NCBI RefSeq assembly: GCF_010748935.1
Contig: NZ_CP048796.1
Location: forward strand, 2,793,001-2,857,000
Length of the DNA: 64,000 nt
Direction of reading: 5' to 3'
Source: Providencia vermicola
GTDB taxonomy: Bacteria > Pseudomonadota > Gammaproteobacteria > Enterobacterales > Enterobacteriaceae
Shown here: one piece after another, positions 7,917-16,093 of the stretch
Position numbering within the stretch: the first letter of the stretch is position 1
Layout: each line of letters starts with the position of its first letter
Made by a program: the position numbers and the translations under genes
The notes under the pieces: generated by a model
The model's database searches: none
Told to the model about the DNA's origin: nothing
The model's input: only the letters and a program-made list of their open reading frames with translations

Positions 7917-9089
7917 ATGGCGCAAGATTATCACCATGGCGTGCGCGTTGTTGAAATCAACGACGGTACTCGCCCTATCCGCACTGTTAGTACTGCTATT
8001 GTCGGCATGGTATGTACCGCCGACGATGCTGATGCAACGGTATTCCCACTTAACAAACCGGTATTGATTACCGATATTCGCACAGCCATTGGCAAGGCAG
8101 GTAAAACGGGCACGTTATCGCATTCATTGACCGCGATCGCTGACCAAACCGCACCGGTCACAGTTGTTGTTCGTGTTGAACAAGGCGAAACCGAAGTAGA
8201 AACCACATCAAACATTATTGGCGGCACGTCTGACACTGGCCAGAAAACCGGTTTACAGGCACTGCTTACCGCCAAAAACCACACCGGCGTCAAACCGCGC
8301 ATTATCGGTGTACCCGGCCACGACACGCAAGCCGTTGCCACCAAACTGGCATCGATAGCGCAAGAGCTGCGCGCATTTGCTTACGTCAGCGCGTACGGTT
8401 GTAAAACCATTTCTCAAGCCCTCGACTACCGCAAAAACTTCAATCAACGCGAAATAATGGTGATCCACCCTGATTTTGTATCGTGGGATACGGTCACTAA
8501 TTCGGAATCTATCGCTTACGCTAGCGCACGGGCGCTAGGTCTGCGCGCAAAAATCGATCAGGATATTGGCTGGCATAAAACGCTTTCAAACGTTGGTGTT
8601 AACGGTGTCACCGGTATCTCTGCGGACATATCTTGGGATTTGCAAAACCCCGCTACCGATGCCGGTTTACTCAATGAAAACGAAGTCACCACCTTGATTC
8701 GGGAAGATGGCTTTCGCTTTTGGGGTTCTCGCACCTGCTCTGATGATCCGCTGTTCGCCTTTGAAAACTACACCCGTACCGCACAAGTACTCGCCGATAC
8801 CATGGCAGAAGCGCACATGTGGGCAGTCGATAAGCCGCTGACCCCAACGCTGGTTAAAGACATTATCGAAGGCATCAATGCCAAAATGCGCAATTTAGTC
8901 ACCAACGGTTATTTGCTGGGTGGTCAATGCTGGTTTGATCCCGATGCTAACGGCAAAGACGAATTAAAAGACGGTAAATTAGCCATTGATTATGACTATA
9001 CACCGGTACCACCTGCTGAAAATATCTCATTCCGTCAGCGTATCACTGATCGCTACTTGATGGATTTTGCATCCAATATTAAGGGGTAA
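7917..9089 (+). CDS. FI: Contractile tail sheath protein gpFI
   Basis: This 390-residue protein is close in length to P2 FI and begins with [17 protein letters not shown], the sheath signature. Conserved blocks include [17 protein letters not shown] and [16 protein letters not shown]. It polymerises around the tube and contracts to drive injection. A good ribosome site (AAAAGGAG) precedes ATG 7917. FII follows after two bases. Confidence 0.95.
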   Translation: MAQDYHHGVRVVEINDGTRPIRTVSTAIVGMVCTADDADATVFPLNKPVLITDIRTAIGKAGKTGTLSHSLTAIADQTAPVTVVVRVEQGETEVETTSNIIGGTSDTGQKTGLQALLTAKNHTGVKPRIIGVPGHDTQAVATKLASIAQELRAFAYVSAYGCKTISQALDYRKNFNQREIMVIHPDFVSWDTVTNSESIAYASARALGLRAKIDQDIGWHKTLSNVGVNGVTGISADISWDLQNPATDAGLLNENEVTTLIREDGFRFWGSRTCSDDPLFAFENYTRTAQVLADTMAEAHMWAVDKPLTPTLVKDIIEGINAKMRNLVTNGYLLGGQCWFDPDANGKDELKDGKLAIDYDYTPVPPAENISFRQRITDRYLMDFASNIKG

Positions 9090-9091
9090 CC

Positions 9092-9607
9092 ATGGCTTTA
9101 CCACGCAAATTAAAAAGCATGAATTTGTTTGTCGATGGCGACAACTGGCAAGGCATTGCAGAAGAGATCACGCTGCCCAAAATCACCCGCAAATTAGAAA
9201 CCTATCGCGGCGCCGGTATGCAGGGCGCGGTAAATATCCGCATGGGTTTAGATGATGGCGCGTTAGACAGCGAAATCACACTGGGCGGTATCGAAGCACA
9301 AATTTATAAACAGTGGGGTATCTCTGGGGTCGATGGTGTGATGCTCCGTTTCGCTGGCGCTTATCAACGCGAAGATACCGGCGAAGTTAATGCCTGTGAG
9401 GTGGTATTACGCGGCTTTTTGTCTGAAATCGACGCCGGTAATGCCAAGCAAGGTGAAAACACCCAAGTTAAATTCAGTTTTAAATCAACCTACTACAAAC
9501 TGATTTGGGATGGCTCACCGCTAGTTGAAATCGACATTATCAACATGATCGAAATTGTTGACGGCGTAGACCGTCTTGCTGAACAACGCGCCGCCATTGG
9601 CCTGTAA
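9092..9607 (+). CDS. FII: Major tail tube protein gpFII
   Basis: This 171-residue protein starts MALPRKLKSMNLFVDGDNW and contains EEITLPKITRKLETYRGAGM, matching P2 FII, which builds the inner tail tube. Length agrees with the family. It lies directly between sheath and the E/E' chaperone genes. Confidence 0.95.
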   Translation: MALPRKLKSMNLFVDGDNWQGIAEEITLPKITRKLETYRGAGMQGAVNIRMGLDDGALDSEITLGGIEAQIYKQWGISGVDGVMLRFAGAYQREDTGEVNACEVVLRGFLSEIDAGNAKQGENTQVKFSFKSTYYKLIWDGSPLVEIDIINMIEIVDGVDRLAEQRAAIGL

Positions 9608-9617
9608 GGAAAATCAC

Positions 9618-9926
9618 ATGACTGACGAAGTGAAAAAAACACAAGCTACTGTAAAACTGGACGAACCAATTAAACGTGGTGAATCTGAATTGGCTGAAAT
9701 TGTCGTGCGTAAGCCTAACACTGGCGCATTGCGCGGCGTTCGTTTGCAAGCGCTGATGGATATGGATGTTTTATCCATGTCTGAGGTGCTCCCTCGTATC
9801 ACCACGCCGGCATTGACCAAGCCGGAAATCATGGCCATGAACCCAGCCGATTTGGTTTTGCTATCGATTGAGGTGGTGAGTTTTTTGCTACCGAACTCAA
9901 TGCGCACAGATTACCAGAACGATTAA
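9618..9926 (+). CDS. E: Tail assembly chaperone gpE (zero-frame product)
   Basis: The start is ATG 9618 (MTDEVKKTQATVKLDEP) behind AAGGAAAA; the upstream open frame from 9576 lies within FII. The 102-residue product has the motif VRKPNTGALRGVRLQALMDMD and ends after the slippery site. In P2 gpE and its frameshifted extension act as tape-measure chaperones during tail assembly. Confidence 0.9.
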   Translation: MTDEVKKTQATVKLDEPIKRGESELAEIVVRKPNTGALRGVRLQALMDMDVLSMSEVLPRITTPALTKPEIMAMNPADLVLLSIEVVSFLLPNSMRTDYQND

Positions 9927-10060
9927 CCGTTGATGATTTGGTGGCAGACATTGCCACCATTTTTCATTGGACACCTTCTGCCACCGCCGAAATGAGTTTG
10001 ATTGAATTATTAGAATGGCGTTATCGCGCATACAAACGAAGCGGACATAGTGATGAGTAG
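9618..10060 (+). CDS. E': gpE+E' fusion made by -1 ribosomal frameshift
   Basis: The heptamer T TTT TTG at 9881-9887 is in the correct phase of gene E. A -1 slip there continues in an open frame to the TAG at 10058-10060, giving about 147 residues. The extension contains ERLTVDDLVADIATIFHW and SLIELLEWRYRAYKRSG, matching the E' part of P2-like phages. E/E' frameshifting is an established P2 feature; here it is seen as a conserved site and an open downstream frame. It overlaps T by eight bases. Confidence 0.85.
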
Positions 10061-12992
10061 AAATCTACGTTTACAAGTTGTGCTAAACGCCGTCGATAAA
10101 TTGACAAGGCCATTTCGTAGCGCACAAGAGTCAAATAAGAAACTGGCGAGTGCTATTCGCCAGTCTCGCGATACATTGAAATCGTTAAACCAGCAAGCCG
10201 GACAAATCGAAGGCTTTCGCAAAGCAAAGCAGCAACTCACAACAACTCAGCAAGCATATCAAGCCGCCACGCAACGGGCGGCTGCACTTGCTCGTGAAAT
10301 GAGTGCAACAGCGAATCCCACCCAGCGGCAAACCGAAGCACTGAGAAAAGCCCAGCAAGAGGCGGCAAAACTCAAAAATAAATTTGGTGAGCTGCAACAA
10401 TCAGTACAGCGGCAACGGAATGAATTACAAGCTAACGGCATTTCAACGAATCAGCTAGGACAAGCTCAACGCAGGCTAAATAGTGATATTTCACGCACAA
10501 CCCAACAATTACAGCGCCAAGAGCAACAATTGAGGCGCAGCGCAGAGCAAGAGCGGCGAATGGCCAATGCGCGTAGCAGCTACCAATCAACCATGGGCAC
10601 GCGCAATAAAATTGCGGGAGCGGGTGCAGCAATGGCGGCTACTGGTGTGGGTATGGGTTATGCGGCAAAAAAAGTGCTGGCCCCAGGCTATGATTTCGAA
10701 GTGGGCATGTCGAAAGTGCAGGCTCTAACCCGTCTTGATAAAGATTCCGATGATTACAAAGCATTACGTAATCAAGCGCGTGATCTGGGTGCAACAACCG
10801 CATTTACCGCCAATGAAGTGGCACAAGGTCAAGCCTTCTATGCCATGGCGGGTTTTAAGCCCGACCAAATTCAGAACGCCATGAAAGGCACGCTGGCCAT
10901 GTCATTGGCCGGTGATATTGATTTGGCCACTACCGCTGATATTGGTTCCAACATCTTGACCGGCTTTAAGCTGAATTCTAATGAAATGAACCGTGTCAGT
11001 GATGCACTTGTCGCCACGTTTACGCGGTCTAACACCAATCTCACTATGCTTGGCGACACGATGAAATATGTTGCGCCGGTTGCTTCGGGGCTCGGTGTCG
11101 ATTTAGAAACCGCTGCCGTGGCTGCGGGCAAATTAGGCGATGCCGGTATTCAAGGTTCAATGGCTGGTACCAGTTTGCGATCCATTCTTGGCCGACTAGC
11201 CGAACCACCTAAGCAAGCCGCCGATGCCCTAAAACAATTAGGTATTCAAACCCGTGACGCCAAAGGTAATTTACGCGAATTACCCGCAATTTTAGCGGAG
11301 CTGGATAAGAAAACTAAAAAAATGGGTACCGCTCAACGTGCGGGATTATTTAAACATATCGCCGGTGAAGAGGCGTTTTCGGCGCTATCGGTCTTAGTGG
11401 ATAAATCCGGCTCTGGTGAACTGCAAAGCATGATTGCAGAAATCAAAGCCGCAAAAGGTGAGGCTGAGAAAGTTTCTAAAACCATGACCGATAACCTTGA
11501 TGGTGACTTAAAAAACCTTACATCTGCCTATGAGGACGTCGGCATTCAAATATTCGGTGGTGCCGATAGCCCACTTCGTGAAATAGCAAAAAGTGTGACA
11601 AGCCTTATATCTCGGTTCGGTGAATGGGCAAAGCAAAACCCTGCGTTAGTCAAACAAATTACTATGATCACTTTGGGGTTAGGCGCAGTGCTGGCTGTTG
11701 GCGGTGGTATCTCGTTAATGATCGCCGCAATGATAGGGCCACTTGCTATGGCTAAATTTAGCCTATCGGTGCTTGGCATTAAAGGCGGTGGCTTCTTAAC
11801 CATGCTGATTAAGCCTATCAAGCTCGTTGGCGCAGCATTTATGACACTCGGCAAAATATTATTGGCCAACCCCATTATTTTGATTATTACCGCCATCGCG
11901 GCAGCGGCTTATCTCATTTATAAATACTGGGATAATATTGCGCCGTACGTCAAAAAATTGTGGGATAAAGTAGCGCAGCTTTTTTCCGCTGCGTGGAACT
12001 GGATAAAAAGCTTTTTAATGAAGTGGACTATCGTCGGTTTGATCGCGCCCCACTGGGATAAAATAACCGGCTATGCCAATACTGTTTGGGAAGCGGTTAA
12101 ACAAACCTTTTCCCAGTTTTGGGAGTGGACAAAAGCCTTTATTCTTAACTGGACAACACCCGGCTTAATTTACCAACATTGGGATAAAATAACGCACTAT
12201 GCAAATGTGGTGTGGGATGCGGTCAAACAAACCTTTTCCCAGTTTTGGGAATGGACAAAAAACTTTATTTTAAACTGGACAACCGTTGGTTTAATTTACA
12301 AACATTGGGATAGCATTGTCGCTGTCACCTTGAAAATGTGGGCAACCATTAAAAAAACCATTTCAGATAAATGGGATGAAATCGTTAACAACGTCAAAAA
12401 CCTCCCTGAAAACTTTAAACAAGTGGGTGGTTTGATCATTGATAGTTTAAAAAATGGCATCCTTGAAAAATGGGAAGCCTTAAAAGCCCAATTTGCTGAA
12501 ATCAAAAAAATGGCCACGGATTTGATGCCGGATTGGATGCTATCCGATGAAACGCGCGCATTACGCGCGTCAAATCAAGTTACAGTGATCAAAGCTAGCA
12601 TGAAGAGCGCCGGTATGTTTGATAGTGGCGGCATCATACCCCGTGGCCAATTTGGTATTGTCGGCGAACGTGGCGCGGAAATTGTCGAAGGGCCTGCTCG
12701 CGTAACCAGTCGGCGCAATACTGCGGCAATGGCCATGGCGGCAGCCATGACACTCGGTACCTTATCACAGCCAGTCAGCGCAAAACCTATTCACCCCTAC
12801 GCGGTTAATGCCGGTATGAAACAAAGTGCACCATCATCAAAACCGGTACCTGCGCCAGTGATCAATATCTACCCGCAACCAACCCAGTCAGCACAAGATA
12901 TTGGGCAAGAGGTCGCACGACAAATTGACGCTTATTATCGACGCCAGCAGGCTGCACAGCGTAGCAATTACCGCGACAGTGAGGACTTTTAA
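10053..12992 (+). CDS. T: Tail tape measure protein gpT
   Basis: This 979-residue protein has an N-terminal coiled-coil region (residues about 20-190, rich in Gln, Lys and Ala), the conserved tape-measure domain with FEVGMSKVQALTRLD and the following AMAGFKPDQIQNAM region (about 220-480), hydrophobic segments near 540-620, and a Trp-rich repeated region near 640-760. It sets tail length and is ejected with DNA. ATG 10053 is preferred over GTG 10050. It is longer than P2 gpT, partly through the repeats. Confidence 0.93.
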   Translation: MSRNLRLQVVLNAVDKLTRPFRSAQESNKKLASAIRQSRDTLKSLNQQAGQIEGFRKAKQQLTTTQQAYQAATQRAAALAREMSATANPTQRQTEALRKAQQEAAKLKNKFGELQQSVQRQRNELQANGISTNQLGQAQRRLNSDISRTTQQLQRQEQQLRRSAEQERRMANARSSYQSTMGTRNKIAGAGAAMAATGVGMGYAAKKVLAPGYDFEVGMSKVQALTRLDKDSDDYKALRNQARDLGATTAFTANEVAQGQAFYAMAGFKPDQIQNAMKGTLAMSLAGDIDLATTADIGSNILTGFKLNSNEMNRVSDALVATFTRSNTNLTMLGDTMKYVAPVASGLGVDLETAAVAAGKLGDAGIQGSMAGTSLRSILGRLAEPPKQAADALKQLGIQTRDAKGNLRELPAILAELDKKTKKMGTAQRAGLFKHIAGEEAFSALSVLVDKSGSGELQSMIAEIKAAKGEAEKVSKTMTDNLDGDLKNLTSAYEDVGIQIFGGADSPLREIAKSVTSLISRFGEWAKQNPALVKQITMITLGLGAVLAVGGGISLMIAAMIGPLAMAKFSLSVLGIKGGGFLTMLIKPIKLVGAAFMTLGKILLANPIILIITAIAAAAYLIYKYWDNIAPYVKKLWDKVAQLFSAAWNWIKSFLMKWTIVGLIAPHWDKITGYANTVWEAVKQTFSQFWEWTKAFILNWTTPGLIYQHWDKITHYANVVWDAVKQTFSQFWEWTKNFILNWTTVGLIYKHWDSIVAVTLKMWATIKKTISDKWDEIVNNVKNLPENFKQVGGLIIDSLKNGILEKWEALKAQFAEIKKMATDLMPDWMLSDETRALRASNQVTVIKASMKSAGMFDSGGIIPRGQFGIVGERGAEIVEGPARVTSRRNTAAMAMAAAMTLGTLSQPVSAKPIHPYAVNAGMKQSAPSSKPVPAPVINIYPQPTQSAQDIGQEVARQIDAYYRRQQAAQRSNYRDSEDF
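12000..12330 (+). repeat. 126-bp tandem repeats in the tape measure gene
   Basis: A 42-codon unit built around FWEWTKAFILNWTTPGLIYQ and HWDKITHYANVVWDAVKQTF is present about two and a half times; the segment ACAAACCTTTTCCCAGTTTT recurs at about 12101 and 12227. The first copy is more diverged. Being in frame, gain or loss of a unit would change the protein by 42 residues. Confidence 0.85.
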
Positions 12993-12994
12993 TT

Positions 12995-13462
12995 ATGGCC
13001 ATGGCAGCACTTGGTTTATTCGTATTTGAGTTACGCACCACACCATTTCAGGGGATGCAACGCGAGCACCAATTTCGATTTGGCTATAACAACCGCATCG
13101 GCAAACGGCCAAGCTTCCAATTTATGGGCGCGTCAAATGATGGGCTGACCCTATCTGGTACGCTTTACCCTGAATTAACCGGCGGCAAATATTCATTATT
13201 GATGTTGCAGGCCATGGCAGAGACTGGTAAAGCGTGGTCGTTTATTGGTGGCGACGGTACAATTTACGGCATGTACGTTATTGAGAACCTCAATGAAAAC
13301 AAAAGTGATTTCTTTCATGACAGTGCGGCCAGAAAAATTGAATTCACATTAACGCTTAAACGCGTTGATGAGTCGCTCGCTGAGGTGTTCGGCAATATCA
13401 GCGAGCAACTGGATACGCTGACCGATTCCGTCGCAAATGGACTTGGAGGATTGCTGTCATGA
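12995..13462 (+). CDS. U: Tail protein gpU
   Basis: This 155-residue protein starts MAMAALGLFVFELRTTPFQ and contains FRFGYNNRIGKRPSFQFMG, the conserved core of the P2 gpU family, a tail protein acting at or near the tube end. Two bases separate it from T; its stop overlaps the D start (ATGA). Confidence 0.93.
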   Translation: MAMAALGLFVFELRTTPFQGMQREHQFRFGYNNRIGKRPSFQFMGASNDGLTLSGTLYPELTGGKYSLLMLQAMAETGKAWSFIGGDGTIYGMYVIENLNENKSDFFHDSAARKIEFTLTLKRVDESLAEVFGNISEQLDTLTDSVANGLGGLLS

Positions 13463-14556
13463 GTGATTTTTTTCTGACCGGTATTGAATCGGTACCGCAA
13501 TATGTGCTCGCCGCCGGTGATGTCAATATCAATGATCGGCTGCAAGGCCGGCTAATGTCACTCACCATGACCGACAATCGCGGCTTTGAAGCTGACCAGC
13601 TGGACATTGAGATAGATGATGCTGACGGCAAAATGATGTTGCCTAAACGCGGCGAAGTGCTCTCTTTGCATTTGGGTTGGAAAAACGAGCCGCTAATATT
13701 TAAAGGCAAATTCACTGTTGATGAAATTGAATACAGTGGCGCGCCCGATAAAATTACCATTCGTGGCCGTAGTGCAGATTTCCGATCATCACTCAATGTA
13801 AAACGTGAAATCTCATATCATGACAAAAGCCTTGGTGACATTATTAAAACCATCGCCAAGCGAAATAACGTTGAGCCGATGATTGAAAATAAGTTGGCCA
13901 ACGTTAAATTAGCCCACATCGACCAAACCAACGAATCTGATGGTTCTTTTCTGGCACGACTTGGCAAACAAGAGGGCGCAATTGCCGCGATTAAAAATGG
14001 CCAGCTGTTATTTATGCCACAAGGCAGTGGTAAAACTGCCAGTGGTCGCCCCATTCCCCCATTATTATTAACGCGATCAATTGGTGATGGGTACCGCTTT
14101 TCATTGGCTGACAGGGGTGCCTATACCGGCGTTGTGGCAAGCTGGCTAAATACGCGCAAACCACAAAAGAAAGATGATGTGAAAGTTAAGCGTAAACGGA
14201 AAACTAAGCAAAAAGACAAGACTAAAGTTGATGAGCCGCAAGGTGATTACCTTGTTGGCGAGGAAGGTAATACGCTAACCCTTTCACACACTTACGCAAA
14301 TAAAGGGAACGCCGAGCGAGCCGCTAAGGCCGCATGGGAAAAAATGCAAAGAGGTGTCGCCTCATTCTCCATTCAATTGGCCAAAGGCCGAGCCGATATC
14401 TATCCCGAAATGCCAGTTAAAGTGCAAGGTTTTAAACCTGAAATAGATAACGCCGAATGGATAATCACAAAAGTGTCTCATTCATTAAGCGACAGTGGCT
14501 TTACTTCAGCGCTTGAATTAGAGGTGAAAATTTCAGATATGGAAATGACTGATTGA
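13459..14556 (+). CDS. D: Tail protein gpD (hub, late control protein D family)
   Basis: This 365-residue protein matches P2 gpD: AGDVNINDRLQGRLMSLTMT near residues 17-36, then EADQLDIEIDD and RGEVLSLHLGWKNEPLIFKG. It forms the baseplate hub that carries the gpV spike. A lysine-rich linker near residues 235-255 (KRKRKTKQKDKTK) is notable. It is the last structural gene before ogr. Confidence 0.93.
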   Translation: MSDFFLTGIESVPQYVLAAGDVNINDRLQGRLMSLTMTDNRGFEADQLDIEIDDADGKMMLPKRGEVLSLHLGWKNEPLIFKGKFTVDEIEYSGAPDKITIRGRSADFRSSLNVKREISYHDKSLGDIIKTIAKRNNVEPMIENKLANVKLAHIDQTNESDGSFLARLGKQEGAIAAIKNGQLLFMPQGSGKTASGRPIPPLLLTRSIGDGYRFSLADRGAYTGVVASWLNTRKPQKKDDVKVKRKRKTKQKDKTKVDEPQGDYLVGEEGNTLTLSHTYANKGNAERAAKAAWEKMQRGVASFSIQLAKGRADIYPEMPVKVQGFKPEIDNAEWIITKVSHSLSDSGFTSALELEVKISDMEMTD

Positions 14557-14642
14557 TAATCATACAAAACCAGAATGACTACTGGATAAAATATCAGTAC
14601 AATAGACTTAATATCAACATCATGGCAAAAGGTAACCGGATC

Positions 14643-14855
14643 ATGATGAAATGCCCCATTTGTAATGAACCTACCCGCATTCGTAGCTCACGCTATATCA
14701 CCAACGAAACCAAAGAAAATTATAATCAGTGCCAAAACATCAATTGCAGCACTACTTTTGTTAGCCATGAGTCCGTGGCGCGATACATAATTAAAACTGA
14801 ACTGTTGGATGCGGTGATCCCTCACACATGTAGTGAACAACGAGCTATTATTTAA
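14643..14855 (+). CDS. ogr: Ogr/Delta zinc-finger activator of late genes
   Basis: The 70-residue product starts MMKCPICNEPTRIRSSRYIT and carries the family zinc ligands CxxC and CxxxxC (Cys4, Cys7 and the NQCQNINC pair), plus the conserved TKExYxQCQN block. Ogr/Delta proteins activate P2 late promoters by contacting RNA polymerase alpha. An in-frame extension upstream to 14553 is unlike the family and lies against D, so ATG 14643 (or 14646) is chosen. Its targets here may be the dyads at 2835 and 7830. Confidence 0.9.
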   Translation: MMKCPICNEPTRIRSSRYITNETKENYNQCQNINCSTTFVSHESVARYIIKTELLDAVIPHTCSEQRAII

Positions 14856-14940
14856 TTTGTAGAGTGTGATGGAGATCACTGTTTGTTAATAGTAAAATTC
14901 ATTCAAAACTATACTGTAGTTACAACCAGTGGTGCCAATC

Positions 14941-14962
14941 TGCTGCCACTTTGCTGCCACTT
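14941..14962 (+). repeat. Direct repeat near the prophage right end, possible integrase arm sites
   Basis: TGCTGCCACTT occurs twice back to back (14941-14951, 14952-14962), with a related GGTGCCAAT just before. In P2-type phages the att site follows ogr and tyrosine integrases bind short direct repeats as arm sites. The junction with host DNA must lie close by, between here and the tRNA-Leu 3' end at 15057. The core cannot be placed because the other end of the prophage is outside the window. Confidence 0.4.
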
Positions 14963-14990
14963 TTGATTTTCAGTGACAAATTTCAGATGC

Positions 14991-15018
14991 AAAAAAGCCA
15001 CCTTAGAGGTGGCTTTTT
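14991..15018. terminator. Terminator of the tRNA operon (bidirectional shape)
   Basis: GCCACCT at 14997-15003 pairs with AGGTGGC at 15007-15013, flanked by six A on the left and five T on the right. On the minus strand it follows tRNA-Leu and ends in a U-run, so it probably ends the tRNA transcript. On the plus strand it could also stop prophage late transcription. Confidence 0.85.
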
Positions 15019-15056
15019 CTTTCCCTAACCCGTTGTTATTCAACGCGGTTTTTATT

Positions 15057-15143
15057 TGGTGCCCAGGGCGGGACTTGAACCCGCACAGCCTAAAGGCCGA
15101 GGGATTTTAAATCCCTTGTGTCTACCGATTTCACCACCTGGGC
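15057..15143 (-). tRNA. leuZ: tRNA-Leu (anticodon UAA)
   Basis: The 87-nt minus-strand sequence starts GCCCAGGTGGTGAAATCGGT and ends CCTGGGC plus encoded ACCA. It has a long variable arm as in leucine tRNAs, anticodon stem AGGGA/TCCCT and loop TTTAAAA, giving anticodon UAA. It is the last of a Gly-Cys-Leu cluster, the order of E. coli glyW-cysT-leuZ. Its 3' end faces the prophage. Confidence 0.95.
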
Positions 15144-15150
15144 TAAATTT

Positions 15151-15224
15151 TGGAGGCGCGTCCCGGAGTCGAACCGAGCTACACGGATTTGCAATCCGGT
15201 GCATAACCGCTTTGCTAACGCGCC
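15151..15224 (-). tRNA. cysT: tRNA-Cys (anticodon GCA)
   Basis: The 74-nt minus-strand gene begins GGCGCGTTAGCAAAGCGGTT and ends with paired GCGCC and encoded TCCA. The anticodon loop reads TTGCAAA, so the anticodon is GCA. It lies seven bases upstream of tRNA-Leu in the same transcript. Confidence 0.95.
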
Positions 15225-15248
15225 TTCTTCTTAATCTCTTACTGAGAT

Positions 15249-15324
<76 letters not shown>

Positions 15325-15399
15325 CTAAAGCTTTCGCTTTTCAAACTGGCTGATTTACTTATTTTTTTTCGTAAACCGTGTTGCCGTTCGATGCGTTGC

Positions 15400-15427
15400 A
15401 TTCTACTGATTTCACATTTTGAGTCAA
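15400..15427 (-). promoter_or_regulatory. Sigma-70 promoter of the tRNA operon
   Basis: On the minus strand TTGACT (15422-15427) and TAGAAT (15400-15405) are separated by 16 bases, followed by a GC-containing discriminator GCAACGC, as in stable-RNA promoters under stringent control. It lies between pgsA and tRNA-Gly, so the tRNAs need not rely on read-through from pgsA. Confidence 0.8.
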
Positions 15428-15487
15428 CACAATTATTTAAAAAAATCACTTAAAACCGTTCGTTCGCTGTTTTTTCAATCATTTCGA

Positions 15488-16036
15488 TCAAGCTTCGCTC
15501 AAATCTGCCCATGCAGCCTTCAAATATTGATACATTGACCAGAACGTTAAAATAGCGGCAACATACAATAATGCGATAGCCAGATTCTCAATAAGTAAAT
15601 TTGGACGCCATAACAACCCAACTAAAGACATCATTTGAGCAGTTGTTTTAAATTTACCTATCCAAGACACAGCGACACTACTTCTTTTACCAATTTCAGC
15701 CATCCATTCTCTTAATGATGAAATAATGATTTCACGTGCAATCATTGTGGCGGCAGGTAAGGTAACATACCAAACATCAAAACTTTCAGTGACAAGAACT
15801 AATGCCGTCGCCACCATCACCTTATCAGCAACAGGGTCTAGGAAGGCACCAAACTTAGTTGTTTGCTTCCATAACCTCGCTAAATAACCATCAAACCAAT
15901 CTGTTACTGCGGCAATAACAAAAATTAATGCACAAACAAATGGGCCCCAGCTTACAGGTAAATAAAAAGCTAGCACAAAAAACGGTATCAAGATGACACG
16001 AAACAGGGTCAACCACGTAGGAATATTTAATTTCAT
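15488..16036 (-). CDS. pgsA: Phosphatidylglycerophosphate synthase
   Basis: This 182-residue integral membrane enzyme transfers phosphatidyl from CDP-diacylglycerol to glycerol 3-phosphate, the committed step to phosphatidylglycerol and cardiolipin. The CDP-alcohol transferase motif is intact: DWFDGYLAR followed by [10 protein letters not shown] (residues about 42-70). ATG 16036 (MKLNIPTWL) matches E. coli PgsA; the longer frame to 16060 adds residues not in the family. It lies downstream of uvrC, as in E. coli. Confidence 0.95.
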   Translation of the reverse strand: MKLNIPTWLTLFRVILIPFFVLAFYLPVSWGPFVCALIFVIAAVTDWFDGYLARLWKQTTKFGAFLDPVADKVMVATALVLVTESFDVWYVTLPAATMIAREIIISSLREWMAEIGKRSSVAVSWIGKFKTTAQMMSLVGLLWRPNLLIENLAIALLYVAAILTFWSMYQYLKAAWADLSEA

Positions 16037-16093
16037 CATGCTCAGTAACTTTTTGACCAAATTGGATTTAATAAGTATGGTGCCCTAAGACAC

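Noticed and set aside
14553-14642. N-terminal extension of Ogr from ATA/ATG upstream
   Set aside because: Ogr family members begin just before the first zinc cysteine; the extension is AT-rich and overlaps the end of D.
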